A stretch of DNA of 41,886 nucleotides, from contig NZ_JAPIVK010000009.1 in the NCBI RefSeq assembly GCF_026183675.1, positions 1 through 41,886 of the forward strand, read 5' to 3'. A model generated the notes under the pieces. That model saw only the letters and a program-made list of their open reading frames with translations. It was not told the origin of the DNA and did no database searches. A program made the position numbers and the translations under genes. Source of the stretch: Microbulbifer halophilus. Lineage in GTDB: Bacteria; Pseudomonadota; Gammaproteobacteria; Pseudomonadales; Cellvibrionaceae. Below, piece after piece: positions 17,420 to 28,173 of the stretch (within the stretch, counting starts at the first letter, position 1; each line of letters opens with the position of its first letter).

Positions 17420-18703
17420 TCAGCCCTCTCCCTGCGCGGCGGCAGCGGAACCGGCATCGGTATCCGCAACCGGCCGGATGTCGTCAGCAGCCGCTTCGGT
17501 GTCGGGGGCCGATTGCGAATCCGGCTGGCTGTCGTCGCCAATCTGCAGTCCCCTGGGTTTCTCGTTCAGTGGATTGGGTGTCAGCACCATGCCCTCGCGG
17601 GAGTAGCCCAGGCTGGAAACCACCACCTGCTCGCCGCGGGCGATATCGCCGCGCACCCAGACGTCCTCTTCCACAGTCTGCAGCAGCTCCACCTCCTTGA
17701 AGTGCAGCTTGTTCTCCGCGTCCAGCACCAGCAGGTGATCGCCCTCGTGCAGGGCCTTGCGCGGCAGGATCGAGATCCCCTCCAGGGTCTTGCCGGCGAT
17801 ATCCACCTCCACGAACAGGCCATTGATCAGCGGCGCATCGCCGGCGTAGGGGTCCTTCACCTGGGCCACGGCGTAGACGAAGCGGCTGTTGGGATCGATG
17901 GCAGACTCGGTGCGCACCAGCCGGCCGCGCCACTGGCGCTGCTGGCCAGCCATCTGCGCGCGCAGGCGCACCGCCGGGCCGTTCTCGATCGCCTTGCCCA
18001 GCGGCAGCTCCAGTAGGGACAACTGATGATCCGTCAGTGGCAGGCGCACCTCGGCGATACCGGTACTGTGGACCGTGGCCAGGACTGTGCCGGGCGACAC
18101 GTATTGACCCAGGTCGACAGAAGTCTCCACCACGCGGCCGGCGAAGGGCGCCGTCACGCGGGTGCGCTCCAGATCCAGCCTGGCCTGGTTGCGATCGGCG
18201 CGGGCCGCGGCCACCGTGGCCTCGGCGGCGGACAATTGCGGCTTGCGCAGGAAGAGGGCATTGGCCTCGTCGCTGCCCAAGTCGCGCCACTCGCGCTTGG
18301 CCTGTTTGGCGCGGCCCTGTTCCTGGGCGAGGGTGGAGCGGGCCTCGGCCAGCTGCGATTCGGCGCGGGTCAGCTGGTGGCGGTAGTCCGCCGCTTCTAT
18401 CTGTACCAGCGCCTCGCCGTCATCGAAGAAACCGCCGGCCACGAAGGCATCGCTGACCTCCTGGATGCTGCCGCCGACCCGGGCCACCAGCTCGATCTCA
18501 TGGCGCGCGCGCACCGAGCCCTGGCTGGGTACCAGCAGCGTTTGGCTGCCGGGATCCGCGTAGACCACATCGGCCACCGGCGGCACCGCCTTCTCGGCGA
18601 CTTTTTCCTCAGGTTTTGGCTGAAAAGCCAACACTGCGCCTATAATCGCGACCCCAACGACAATAACGGCCACAAAAAGCTTATTTTTATTGGAAAATTT
18701 CAC
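17420..18703 (-). CDS. RND efflux periplasmic adaptor (membrane fusion protein)
   Basis: 427 residues from a GTG at 18703, preceded by a GAGGGC site. N-terminal membrane anchor (KLFVAVIVVGVAIIGAVLAF) with no lipobox. Then a lipoyl-type half (GSVRARHEIELVARVGG), an alpha-helical hairpin at about 110-185 (QLTRAESQLAEARSTLAQ), the second lipoyl half (APFAGRVVETSVDLGQYVSPG) and beta-barrel. The last 40 residues are an acidic, alanine- and serine-rich low-complexity tail that is not typical of the family. Cotranscribed with the pump, which starts 2 bp later. Confidence 0.94.
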   Translation of the reverse strand: MKFSNKNKLFVAVIVVGVAIIGAVLAFQPKPEEKVAEKAVPPVADVVYADPGSQTLLVPSQGSVRARHEIELVARVGGSIQEVSDAFVAGGFFDDGEALVQIEAADYRHQLTRAESQLAEARSTLAQEQGRAKQAKREWRDLGSDEANALFLRKPQLSAAEATVAAARADRNQARLDLERTRVTAPFAGRVVETSVDLGQYVSPGTVLATVHSTGIAEVRLPLTDHQLSLLELPLGKAIENGPAVRLRAQMAGQQRQWRGRLVRTESAIDPNSRFVYAVAQVKDPYAGDAPLINGLFVEVDIAGKTLEGISILPRKALHEGDHLLVLDAENKLHFKEVELLQTVEEDVWVRGDIARGEQVVVSSLGYSREGMVLTPNPLNEKPRGLQIGDDSQPDSQSAPDTEAAADDIRPVADTDAGSAAAAQGEG

Positions 18704-19023
18704 AAATGCCCTCGACCCGAACGGGAGAAAAATTGATCAAAATTTGGCTAGTAGCGCATTCTACTGGAGTTCGACAACGAGGGAAGCCTTTTCGGATGCA
18801 GGCCGTCGCAACTGAATGCAAGGCTGTCGCAAACCTTTCTCAGCGCGCCCGGCTCGCGCATAATGCGCCACCGAATTTGCCTTGCGGGAGCGCGTCCCGG
18901 GAACGCGGAGCTTTGCCCCTGGAACGCTGATGGCTCCAGCTCCGCGACGGGCCGCAGGCCCGCCCATCACGCTCCTGCGGATGAAAGACAGACCAAGCCC
19001 TGCAATACGGATGTAAAAACAAG
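18704..19023. other. Divergent intergenic region, efflux operon / tex
   Basis: 320 bp that must contain promoters for both sides. The 18704-18800 part is AT-richer. The remainder includes repeat F. I cannot pick a convincing sigma-70 pair or operator. Confidence 0.5.
18884..18980. repeat. Family F palindromic region upstream of tex
   Basis: CGCGGAGC (18904-18911) pairs with GCTCCGCG (18939-18946), and an outer GCGGGAGCG pairs with CGCTCCTGC. GGGAACGC and CAGCTC segments recur at the right edge of the window (41853-41876). Confidence 0.5.
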
Positions 19024-21363
<2,340 letters not shown>

Positions 21364-21376
21364 TCTCGGACCGCGC

Positions 21377-21482
21377 GGTTGGAGTGGGCCCCGAGCCCTG
21401 TTCGTCGGCCTTCGCGGAGCTCACTCCAACCACGCCAGGATTGAAGCGGGCTCCGCGAACGCCGACAAAACAGGGGCTCCGG
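21377..21482. repeat. Family E long imperfect hairpin after tex (E2)
   Basis: GGTTGGAGTG (21377-21386) pairs perfectly with CACTCCAACC (21422-21431). The GAGCCCTGTT...TTCGCGGAGC segment is also repeated in inverted form to 21480 with about 80 percent match. The sequence TTGGAGTGA.CTCCGCGAAG is shared with E1. Position suggests a transcript-end role. Confidence 0.75.
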
Positions 21483-21490
21483 TTAGCACT

Positions 21491-21570
21491 GCGTAAGATG
21501 GGAAAAACGCAACGTACCCATCGATCGGGGTTGATGGGCACGTCGCTGCGCTCCTTTGCCCATCCTACGG
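21491..21570. repeat. Family D repeat, paired GATGGG/CCCATC dyads
   Basis: GATGGG (21497-21502) with CCCATC (21517-21522), then GATGGGCA (21533-21540) with TGCCCATC (21557-21564), ending CATCCTAC. I recall GATGGGCA...TGCCCATC repeats from many gammaproteobacterial genomes. Confidence 0.7.
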
Positions 21571-21595
21571 AGAGAGTCCTCCTGCAAGCAGATTC

Positions 21596-22234
21596 CTACT
21601 CCATACGATAATTGTCCGGGATATAGCGGTAGTGGCCGCTTATCTCGTAGTTGAACAGCATATCCTCCAACTGCGGACCGGCACCGATATTGTGTACGAC
21701 CAACGGATTCCCCGTTTCGGCGGAATGCCGGTCCGTGACTATACCGATATGCGGCAGGTTTCCCGGCAACATCCAGCTCACGATATCCCCCGGCCTGTAA
21801 TCCTCGCCGCGTGCGGTAACCGCCAGCTCGGTTCCGTGGCGGGCGAAGAACGTCTGCAGGTTGGGGGCCCGGCGGTGGTCGATATTGCGGTCCGGAGCGG
21901 AAAGTCCCCAGATACGCTTCGACGGGTATGCGCCGAAGTTATCCGCCATATCCTCGTGTACCAGCACTTGCAGATCGGAGCCTATGGCCCGGTAGGAGCG
22001 GATAATCACATCGGTGCAGACACCCGTGTCTTCGGGAACATCGCCATTCGGGTAGGGGATGGCGACATAGGCGCCGTCATAGCGCACCTGCTGGCCTGTC
22101 CGGTAAAGCGCGGCATCAACCAGATCTTTGGTGAAAGTGTCGACGCCTCCGGCGTGTGCGGGCGGCTTTGCCAGTAGCAGGACCATAGCGATGATCCATA
22201 CCAGAGATGCGGTGCAAATAGTGGGTGATATCAT
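21596..22234 (-). CDS. DUF1287-family secreted protein (YijF-like)
   Basis: 212 residues. Signal peptide (VWIIAMVLLLAKPPAHAGG, cleavage after AHA). The mature protein shows the DUF1287 landmarks: TGVCTDVIIRSYRAIG with the conserved cysteine, VHEDMADNF, a YRPGDIVSW segment and LPHIGIVTD with the conserved histidine. Together these suggest an NlpC/P60-like cysteine peptidase or amidase fold acting on the cell wall; that activity is inference. Single gene, with repeat D upstream of its end and repeat G beyond its start. Confidence 0.87.
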   Translation of the reverse strand: MISPTICTASLVWIIAMVLLLAKPPAHAGGVDTFTKDLVDAALYRTGQQVRYDGAYVAIPYPNGDVPEDTGVCTDVIIRSYRAIGSDLQVLVHEDMADNFGAYPSKRIWGLSAPDRNIDHRRAPNLQTFFARHGTELAVTARGEDYRPGDIVSWMLPGNLPHIGIVTDRHSAETGNPLVVHNIGAGPQLEDMLFNYEISGHYRYIPDNYRME

Positions 22235-22343
22235 GGTGTCCAGCCGCGGCGGAAGAGGATAATCGGTTACTTATCCACCCTACACCAAGTCGCGAGAAAA
22301 TCTATCGCTGCCCTTACGGACAGGGCAACCGGCGCGATCACCC

Positions 22344-22434
22344 CCTAGCCTGGATGCAGGTGCGCAGCGCCGGAATCCGGGTTTTGTGGTTTCGCCGCCC
22401 CGCCCGGATTCCGCTGCGCTCCATCCGGGCTAGG
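22344..22434. repeat. Family G long inverted repeat at the end of the DUF1330 gene
   Basis: The left arm 22344-22381 begins CCTAGCCTGGATG and ends GGAATCCGGG. The right arm 22403-22434 begins CCCGGATTCC and ends CCGGGCTAGG. About 31 paired positions with small bulges. The right edge carries the TAG stop of the DUF1330 gene. Confidence 0.85.
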
Positions 22435-22831
22435 TGTTTTCCAGCGATGCGACCAGGCGCGCATCCTCCAGCGCCGCGGTGCGGTGTTTTGCCAGTTCCC
22501 GGTAATCCGGGTCCGTCACCATTTCCACAAATTTCTCGACCGACGGGTAGCGCACCAGCAGTATCTCGTCCCACTGCTCGTCCGGCGGGGCGATGACGCT
22601 GGCTTTGGCATTGCCATGCCAAACCAGCTTCGCCCCCACACCCTGCAGGTGCGCGACGGCTTTTTCGCCGTAGCGCCGGTAGGCCTCGCGGCCGCTGCAG
22701 GCTGGCTCGCCATTTTTGTAATCGGCCTGTTCGCGGAAGCGGAGCAGGTTCAGCATGACCACCGGCTGGCCCTGCGGCAACTCTTCCTGCAGCTCGGCAA
22801 ACCGGTCGGGATTCGGGTCAATGGTTTTCAC
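22430..22831 (-). CDS. DUF1330-family protein
   Basis: 133 residues from a GTG at 22831 that overlaps the stop codon of the thioesterase gene (GTGA), with GGAG 8 nt upstream. The DUF1330 dimeric alpha-beta-barrel pattern is visible: QPVVMLNLLRFREQADY, SGREAYRRYGEKAV, KLVWHGNAKAS, EILLVRYPSVEKFVEMVTDPDY. No enzymatic function is established for the family. Third gene of an operon with an iron alcohol dehydrogenase and a thioesterase. Its stop codon lies in repeat G. Confidence 0.87.
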   Translation of the reverse strand: MKTIDPNPDRFAELQEELPQGQPVVMLNLLRFREQADYKNGEPACSGREAYRRYGEKAVAHLQGVGAKLVWHGNAKASVIAPPDEQWDEILLVRYPSVEKFVEMVTDPDYRELAKHRTAALEDARLVASLENT

Positions 22832-23274
22832 TCTGTTTTCTCCATCTGAATGGCCTGCAGCGCGCGGCGGATGGCCTCCGGAATCGGCACCGAGCGATTG
22901 GTCGCCCGCTCGACAAAGACGTGGGTAAAACTGCCGCACGCACAGGCGGACTCCTCGCCGCGCCGGAAAATACCCACCTGGTAGGTGACCGAGGAATTGC
23001 CCAGCCTGGCCACACGCAGCCCCGCCTCGATCTCCTGCGGATAGGCAACCGGTGCGCGGTAATCGCAACTGGAATTCACCACAAAACCCACTATCGGCGC
23101 ACTGTGGATATCCAGGCCACCCTCCTCGATCAGGTAGCGGTTTACCGCGCTGTCGAAATACGAATAGTAGGTGACGTTGTTCACATGGCCGTAGATATCG
23201 TTGTCCATCCAGCGAGTGGTGATGGGATAGAAGACCCGGTAGTCGCTGCGCGCGATGGCGGTATTTTCTGACAT
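22828..23274 (-). CDS. Hotdog-fold acyl-CoA thioesterase (4HBT family)
   Basis: 148 residues. The 4HBT signature lies at about 18-45, RWMDNDIYGHVNNVTYYSYFDSA, with the catalytic aspartate in the D-x-x-G-H-V-N-N context. CDYRAPVAYP and the sheet VTYQVGIFRRGEE follow. Probably hydrolyses short or aromatic acyl-CoA; substrate unknown. It is 18 bp after the alcohol dehydrogenase and overlaps the DUF1330 gene by 4 bp. Confidence 0.92.
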   Translation of the reverse strand: MSENTAIARSDYRVFYPITTRWMDNDIYGHVNNVTYYSYFDSAVNRYLIEEGGLDIHSAPIVGFVVNSSCDYRAPVAYPQEIEAGLRVARLGNSSVTYQVGIFRRGEESACACGSFTHVFVERATNRSVPIPEAIRRALQAIQMEKTE

Positions 23275-23292
23275 GCGGTTTCTCTGCTCCGG

Positions 23293-24456
23293 TTAAAACG
23301 CGGCTGTGTATATCGCCGCGGCATCGGCTTCGGAAACCGGGCGCGGGTTGTTGACCAGCAGGCGCTGCTGCTCCATGGCGTCGGCGGCGAGCCGCTCGAT
23401 AAAATTCTCCGGCACACCGCAATCCCGCAACCGATTCGGCAGGCGCACCGCTTCGATCAGCCCGTCGATCCAGGTAATCAGGTTTTCCACCACCTCGACA
23501 TTGGCGCCCGGCACGAAATCGTCGCCCATGATGATCGGCGCCAGCTCCGCGTACAGCTCGGGGCAGGCCGGCGCGTTGAAGCGCAGTACGTGGGGCAACA
23601 CCAGCGAATTGCTGAGGCCGTGGGGGATATGGAAATGCCCACCGAGGGGATAGGCCAGTGCGTGCACCGCCGCCACCGGCGCGTTGGCGAAGGCCTGGCC
23701 GGCCAGCAGTGCGCCCAGCAGCATATTGCCGCGGGCCTCGAGATTGTCGCCATGGTGCACGGCGGTGACGATATTGCGCGCCAGCAGTTGCAGCCCCTCT
23801 CGGGCCAGCATATCCGACAGCGGGTTTTTCTTTATCGCCGAGGTATAGGCCTCGATCGCGTGCACCATGGCATCCACGCCGGTGGCGGCGGTGACATGGG
23901 GCGGCAGGCCCAGGGTCAGCTTTGCGTCCAGCAGTGCGATATCCGGCTGCAGTACCGGCGACACCACGCCGGCCTTGGTGGTCTCGCCGGTGGTGACGAT
24001 GGAAATGGGGGTAACCTCCGAGCCGGTACCGGCGGTGGTGGGCACCTGCACCAGCGGCAGTCGCGGCCCGCGGGCATTGCCGACACCGTAGAGCTGATCC
24101 AGGGACTGGTCGCAGTGCGGGTGCGCCAGCACCGCCACCAGCTTGGCCACATCCATGGAGCTGCCGCCGCCGAAGCCGATCACCAGCTCGGCCCCGGTCT
24201 CCCGCGCCGTGGCCACCGCCTTCAGCACAGTAGCGTCCGACGGGTCCGCCTCCACACCGTCGAAGAGCCCGATTTCCACGCCGGCGCTGCCGAAGCCGGA
24301 CACCACCTCGTCCAGCAGCCCGGCATCCACAATGCCGGCGTCTGTCACCAGTACCACCGAGCGGGCCTCCCGCTCGGCGCAGATTTCACCCAGACGCGCC
24401 GCGGCGCCGGGTTCGTTGAGAATGGTATTGGTGGTGGAAAAGCTGAAGCTGCGCAC
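23293..24456 (-). CDS. Iron-containing alcohol dehydrogenase
   Basis: 387 residues from GTG 24456, which has AAGGGGAA about 8 nt upstream; the TTG at 24486 has no ribosome site. Group III ADH plan: N-terminal NAD(P) domain with GFGGGSSMDVAK and VPTTAGTGSEVT. The C-terminal metal domain has its ligands in GVDAMVHAIEAY (Asp and His), HALAYPLGG and IPHG (two His). All four metal ligands are present. First gene of the minus-strand operon with thioesterase and DUF1330. Alcohol or aldehyde turnover of a short-chain compound is plausible; the substrate is unknown. Confidence 0.94.
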   Translation of the reverse strand: MRSFSFSTTNTILNEPGAAARLGEICAEREARSVVLVTDAGIVDAGLLDEVVSGFGSAGVEIGLFDGVEADPSDATVLKAVATARETGAELVIGFGGGSSMDVAKLVAVLAHPHCDQSLDQLYGVGNARGPRLPLVQVPTTAGTGSEVTPISIVTTGETTKAGVVSPVLQPDIALLDAKLTLGLPPHVTAATGVDAMVHAIEAYTSAIKKNPLSDMLAREGLQLLARNIVTAVHHGDNLEARGNMLLGALLAGQAFANAPVAAVHALAYPLGGHFHIPHGLSNSLVLPHVLRFNAPACPELYAELAPIIMGDDFVPGANVEVVENLITWIDGLIEAVRLPNRLRDCGVPENFIERLAADAMEQQRLLVNNPRPVSEADAAAIYTAAF

Positions 24457-24628
24457 GGTGTATTCCCCTTTTCGGTCGACCGCCAATGAATATCACTGCG
24501 GCCGGCGCGGGGCCATTACGTCCGAGTTCGGGTGCGTCGGGCCGGGGGGAAGCCCCACAATGCCCGACGGGCGACCCGCTGCGTCAAGAGAGGCGACTCA
24601 GTCCCCCGGGGGGTGTATGGTTGGTGAC

Positions 24629-24657
24629 CAGGAGCCTTTGCGGCTCCGCCACAGGAA
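24629..24657 (+). promoter_or_regulatory. Hairpin directly before the AlaDH-like ribosome site
   Basis: GGAGCC (24631-24636), TTTGC loop, GGCTCC (24642-24647), then the AGGAA site 5 nt later. It could influence initiation. I do not recognise any riboswitch class in the 176-nt leader. Confidence 0.3.
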
Positions 24658-24662
24658 CGATC

Positions 24663-25946
24663 ATGACTGACACCCCCCTCGCCGGGAAACCCGGAAATAC
24701 ACCACAGGATCCACTCACCGACACGCCCCGCACAGACACCGCTGCCAGTTTCTCCCGCGGACCGGCGGCAACCGGCGACCGACTGACACTCGGAGTCCCC
24801 GCCACCTCGCGCAAACCCAGCGAACGCCGCCTGCCGATCCACCCGCGGCACCTGCAGCGCATCCCACCGGAGCTGAGGCAGAATATGCTGCTGGAGCGGG
24901 GCTACGGCATCCCTTTCGGCGTTTCCGATGCGCGCCTGGAGGCCCTGGTGGGAAGGGTGACGAGCCGCGGGCAACTGATCGCCGATTCCGATGTGGTCCT
25001 GCTTCCCAAACCACAGCTGCAAGACCTTGTGGAACTGCGGGATGGGCAGACCCTGTGGGGCTGGCCACACTGTGTCCAGGACAGCGACATCACCCAGCTC
25101 GCCATCGACAAGCAGCTGACACTGATCGCTTTCGAAGCGATGAACCACTGGGCCACGGACGGAGGGTTTGGCCTGCACGCCTTCCACAAAAACAACGAGC
25201 TGGCCGGCTATTGTTCCGTTCTCCACGCCCTGGCGTTGACCGGTTCAACCGGTGATTACGGCCCGCGGCTGAGCGCCGTGGTGATCGGCTTCGGCGCCAC
25301 CGCCCGCGGAGCAGTGACCGCCCTCAACGCCCTGGGTATTCACGATGTCCAGGTGCTGACCAATCGAAAAGTGGCCGCGGTAGGGGCCCCCATCCACTCG
25401 GTGCGCATCGCCCAGTTCGATCACGATGACGAGGCGCCCTTTCTCAGCCAGGTCATTACCGAGCGCGGACCGGTGCCACTGGCCCCCTTTCTGGCCGACA
25501 GCGACATCGTGGTCAATTGCACACTTCAGGACCCGAACAACCCGCTGATGTACCTGAACAGCGAGGATCTCGCCATCTTCCGGCCGGGCAGCCTGATAGT
25601 CGATGTCTCCTGTGATCGGGGCATGGGTTTCAGTTGGGCGCGCCCCACAACCTTTACCGAGCCGATGTTCACTGTGGGCGAGCATATCGACTACTACGCC
25701 GTGGACCACAGCCCCTCTTACCTGTGGAACGCATCCACCTGGGAGATCAGCGAGGCGCTGCTGCCGTTCCTCGAGACCATCCTCTCGGGGAAATCCGCCT
25801 GGGATGAAAACGAGACCCTCTCCCGCGCTATCGAAATCCGCAACGGCCGCATCCGCAACCCGGCGATACTGAAGTTCCAGCGGCGAACAGCAAACTATCC
25901 GCACGCCCGGGCGCCGGGGGATGCCCGTTACACCGAGTCTCTGTAA
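24663..25946 (+). CDS. Alanine dehydrogenase / N5-(carboxyethyl)ornithine synthase-like enzyme
   Basis: 427 residues from ATG 24663 (AGGAA upstream). After about 40 low-complexity residues with repeated TDTP, the AlaDH/PNT fold begins (LGVPATSRKPSERRLPIHP). The NAD loop is VVIGFGATARGAVTALNALG. The segments LAGYCSVLHAL, PGSLIVDVSCDRGMGF and YYAVDHSPSYLWNAST resemble N5-(1-carboxyethyl)ornithine synthase more than classic alanine dehydrogenase, so a reductive condensation of an amino acid with a keto acid is possible. Exact substrate unknown. Divergent from the alcohol dehydrogenase operon. Confidence 0.83.
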   Translation: MTDTPLAGKPGNTPQDPLTDTPRTDTAASFSRGPAATGDRLTLGVPATSRKPSERRLPIHPRHLQRIPPELRQNMLLERGYGIPFGVSDARLEALVGRVTSRGQLIADSDVVLLPKPQLQDLVELRDGQTLWGWPHCVQDSDITQLAIDKQLTLIAFEAMNHWATDGGFGLHAFHKNNELAGYCSVLHALALTGSTGDYGPRLSAVVIGFGATARGAVTALNALGIHDVQVLTNRKVAAVGAPIHSVRIAQFDHDDEAPFLSQVITERGPVPLAPFLADSDIVVNCTLQDPNNPLMYLNSEDLAIFRPGSLIVDVSCDRGMGFSWARPTTFTEPMFTVGEHIDYYAVDHSPSYLWNASTWEISEALLPFLETILSGKSAWDENETLSRAIEIRNGRIRNPAILKFQRRTANYPHARAPGDARYTESL

Positions 25947-25968
25947 AGGGCGGCGCGGAGCCGCTGCA

Positions 25969-26250
25969 TTATCGACACAGGCGCGTAATCAGGCGTGAAA
26001 CGGCGTCTGGCGTCCCGGCAGTCTGCAACTCCGGGCGCTCACCGAAAATTTCCGACGATTTGTGCCCGGAAAGCCAGATCGTATGCAGCAGGAGATAAAT
26101 CATTGCCAGCGACAGAAACTCCAGGAATACCGTGCCGATGGTGACCCGGTCAATATACTCCACAGGCAGCAGAACATAGGGCAAAATCGAACCGCCAATG
26201 ACCACCGGAATCACATATCGCAATCTCGCGGCTGCAAAAATATCGCTCAT
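25969..26250 (-). CDS. Small two-helix membrane protein
   Basis: 93 residues from an ATG with a GGGGGGAACT ribosome site. Two hydrophobic segments (YVIPVVIGGSILPYVLL; IGTVFLEFLSLAMIYLLLHTIWL), then a soluble tail of about 32 residues. Family not recognised. It lies about 115 bp downstream of the Sel1 lipoprotein gene on the same strand, separated by repeats A5 and B2, so cotranscription is uncertain. Confidence 0.7.
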   Translation of the reverse strand: MSDIFAAARLRYVIPVVIGGSILPYVLLPVEYIDRVTIGTVFLEFLSLAMIYLLLHTIWLSGHKSSEIFGERPELQTAGTPDAVSRLITRLCR

Positions 26251-26289
26251 AGTTCCCCCCGATTCCCCACTGCGCGGCAGCCTCTTCGC

Positions 26290-26310
26290 GTAGGGTGCGC
26301 CGTGCGCACC
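26290..26310. repeat. Family B half-element (B2)
   Basis: One 21-nt arm matching the left arm of hairpin B1, beginning GTAGGGTGCGCC, joined directly to repeat A5. The second arm is missing. Confidence 0.85.
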
Positions 26311-26349
26311 GGCCCCTCTCCCTAACCCTCTCCCGGTGGGAGAGGGGAC
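26311..26349. repeat. Family A repeat (A5)
   Basis: GGCCCCTCTCCC, then CTCTCCCGGTGGGAGAG and GGGGA, next to the B2 arm. Confidence 0.85.
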
Positions 26350-26364
26350 TGCGCGCGGCGACGG

Positions 26365-28173
26365 TTATTCCGATCCCGTTTTCTCCACTTCCGCCCGGGC
26401 CATCCGGTGTCCCCTGTCGGCCGCTCGGGAAAACAGTGTCGCGGCGATGGACGGGTCGCGCTCCACGCCCTCGCCGCTGCGAAAGAGCCTGCCCAATTGG
26501 TAGAGGCATTCAGGCACTTCCACCTTCGCACACATCATGTACCAGAGCGCCGTCATGGTCGGGTCGGAATCCGGCAGGCGCTGCTGGCGATGCAGTTTTG
26601 CCATGCCCATCTGGGCGCCGGGCATCATTGCACTGTGCATGTAGTGCCGCTCGGCTTCGGCAAAATCCCGCCGCCCCAGCAGGCCGCTCTGGAGAAAGCT
26701 GCCCTGCATCGAGTGGGCGGCGCGGGAGTTGACCGCCAGGGCGGCGTCGAGGAATTGCCGCGCCAGCGCCCGCTGTTCCTCTCTGTAATTGGCCATTTCG
26801 GAAAACACGCGATTCGCGTACAGAAGGCGCGCCGGGGTATAACCCTGCTCGGCGAGATCCCGCAGCGGCGGCATGACTTTTTCCGCATCCGCCAACCACA
26901 GGTCGCCCTCCTGCCGACCGAGCAACGCAAGCTGCGCTTCCCGATTGCCCTGCGCAGCGGCTTTGCGGAGATATTCCAGCTTCACCTGCGCATCCACTAC
27001 CAGCCTGTCACCGGCATAGTATCGGGCAAATTCCAGGTCCGCCTGCCCCGGCGCCAGCCTCTGGCGGGCGGCCTGCAGGAACTGCTCCCCCAGCGCCTCG
27101 CTGGCCTCGACGCCGATCCCTTCCCGGTAGAGATAGGCCAGCATGGACATGGCCCCGGCGTGCCCTTTCTCCGCCGCGGACAGCATAAAGTCCACACAGT
27201 CTCCCGACGGGAAGTCAGCCGGATCCTCGCTCACCAGGCAGAGGCGGCCGAGACGGTATTCCGCAATCTGGCTGCCGTGGGCGGCGGCCCGCGTATAGAA
27301 GGATACGGCCTTTTGCCGGTTGCCCCGGCGTTCGTGGTAGTGCCCCATGCCGATCATGGCGGCGGTACTGTTTTCCGACAGGGGTTTCAGCAGGCGGGTG
27401 ATATAGAGGTTGTCGAGCCCGGCGAAGGGATAGTCGACCTCGAGAATGCTGTGGATGGCGCGCTGGCTGTCGAAGTGGATATGGCGCTGCTCACCGCCCT
27501 GCGGGTCTTCCACCTGCGCCACATAGTAGAGTCCCATACCGTCCCGGACCGGCAGCAGGTAGGTATCCAGCACCCGGTAGCCCGCCAGGTCGAGTATGTC
27601 CTCGGCCTGGTCGAGTATGCCGATTTCATAGGCGGTATCGGTACTTTTTCCATCGCCACTGCCTAGCACGCCGCGCAGGATATACTGTACCGCGCGCGCC
27701 TGGCGGTCGGCCTTTTCGGTCTCTCCCCGCTGTTCGTAGCAGTCCTGCGCCGCCAGGTGGGGCTCCAGTTCGAAGAAGTTGCGATTCGCCCACCGCTCCC
27801 AGTCGATCGAGGTACACCGGTCGACCCCCTCGGGCAGTGCCGCGATGGCCCGGCGGTAGCGGTTGCGGTCGGCGACCGCGGTATGGATTTTGGAGCTCTG
27901 CAGATAGGCCGCCCAGAAATCCGCATAGGGCACCGCGTCCGGATTTTCATAGATGCGCTCCGCCAGCGACGCCAGTTGCGCGTCGGCGCCGGCGAAGGCT
28001 TCCACATCCATGACCGGTGCGGGGACGGTATCGGCGGAATCCCGCGGCTCGAAAGCGGGTTCCTCGACCGGCATTTCCGGGGTTTCCATCGCCGGCAGGT
28101 CGAGGGTCCTGGGTTTGCTGGCGCAACCGGCAATGGCGACGGCCAGCGACAGCGGCACAATCCAGTTTTTCAC
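26365..28173 (-). CDS. Sel1-repeat lipoprotein
   Basis: 602 residues from a GTG at 28173 that overlaps the stop codon of the upstream gene (GTGA) and has GGGAGGTG 6 nt before it. Lipobox IAGC near residue 17, then an acidic proline-rich linker. The body is built of helical Sel1/TPR-like repeats, for example GMGHYHERRGNRQKAVSFYTR, GAMSMLAYLYREGIGVEAS and the C-terminal YQLGRLFRSGEGVERDPSIA. Likely an envelope scaffold for protein contacts. The tight coupling to the DUF3857 transglutaminase-like protein suggests joint function. No catalytic motif seen. Confidence 0.87.
   Translation of the reverse strand: MKNWIVPLSLAVAIAGCASKPRTLDLPAMETPEMPVEEPAFEPRDSADTVPAPVMDVEAFAGADAQLASLAERIYENPDAVPYADFWAAYLQSSKIHTAVADRNRYRRAIAALPEGVDRCTSIDWERWANRNFFELEPHLAAQDCYEQRGETEKADRQARAVQYILRGVLGSGDGKSTDTAYEIGILDQAEDILDLAGYRVLDTYLLPVRDGMGLYYVAQVEDPQGGEQRHIHFDSQRAIHSILEVDYPFAGLDNLYITRLLKPLSENSTAAMIGMGHYHERRGNRQKAVSFYTRAAAHGSQIAEYRLGRLCLVSEDPADFPSGDCVDFMLSAAEKGHAGAMSMLAYLYREGIGVEASEALGEQFLQAARQRLAPGQADLEFARYYAGDRLVVDAQVKLEYLRKAAAQGNREAQLALLGRQEGDLWLADAEKVMPPLRDLAEQGYTPARLLYANRVFSEMANYREEQRALARQFLDAALAVNSRAAHSMQGSFLQSGLLGRRDFAEAERHYMHSAMMPGAQMGMAKLHRQQRLPDSDPTMTALWYMMCAKVEVPECLYQLGRLFRSGEGVERDPSIAATLFSRAADRGHRMARAEVEKTGSE

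Noticed and set aside
24487..24662. Riboswitch before the alanine dehydrogenase-like gene (glycine or guanidine class)
   Set aside because: A GGAGCC hairpin and a GCCCGACGGGC stem are present, but no conserved core of a known class could be matched.
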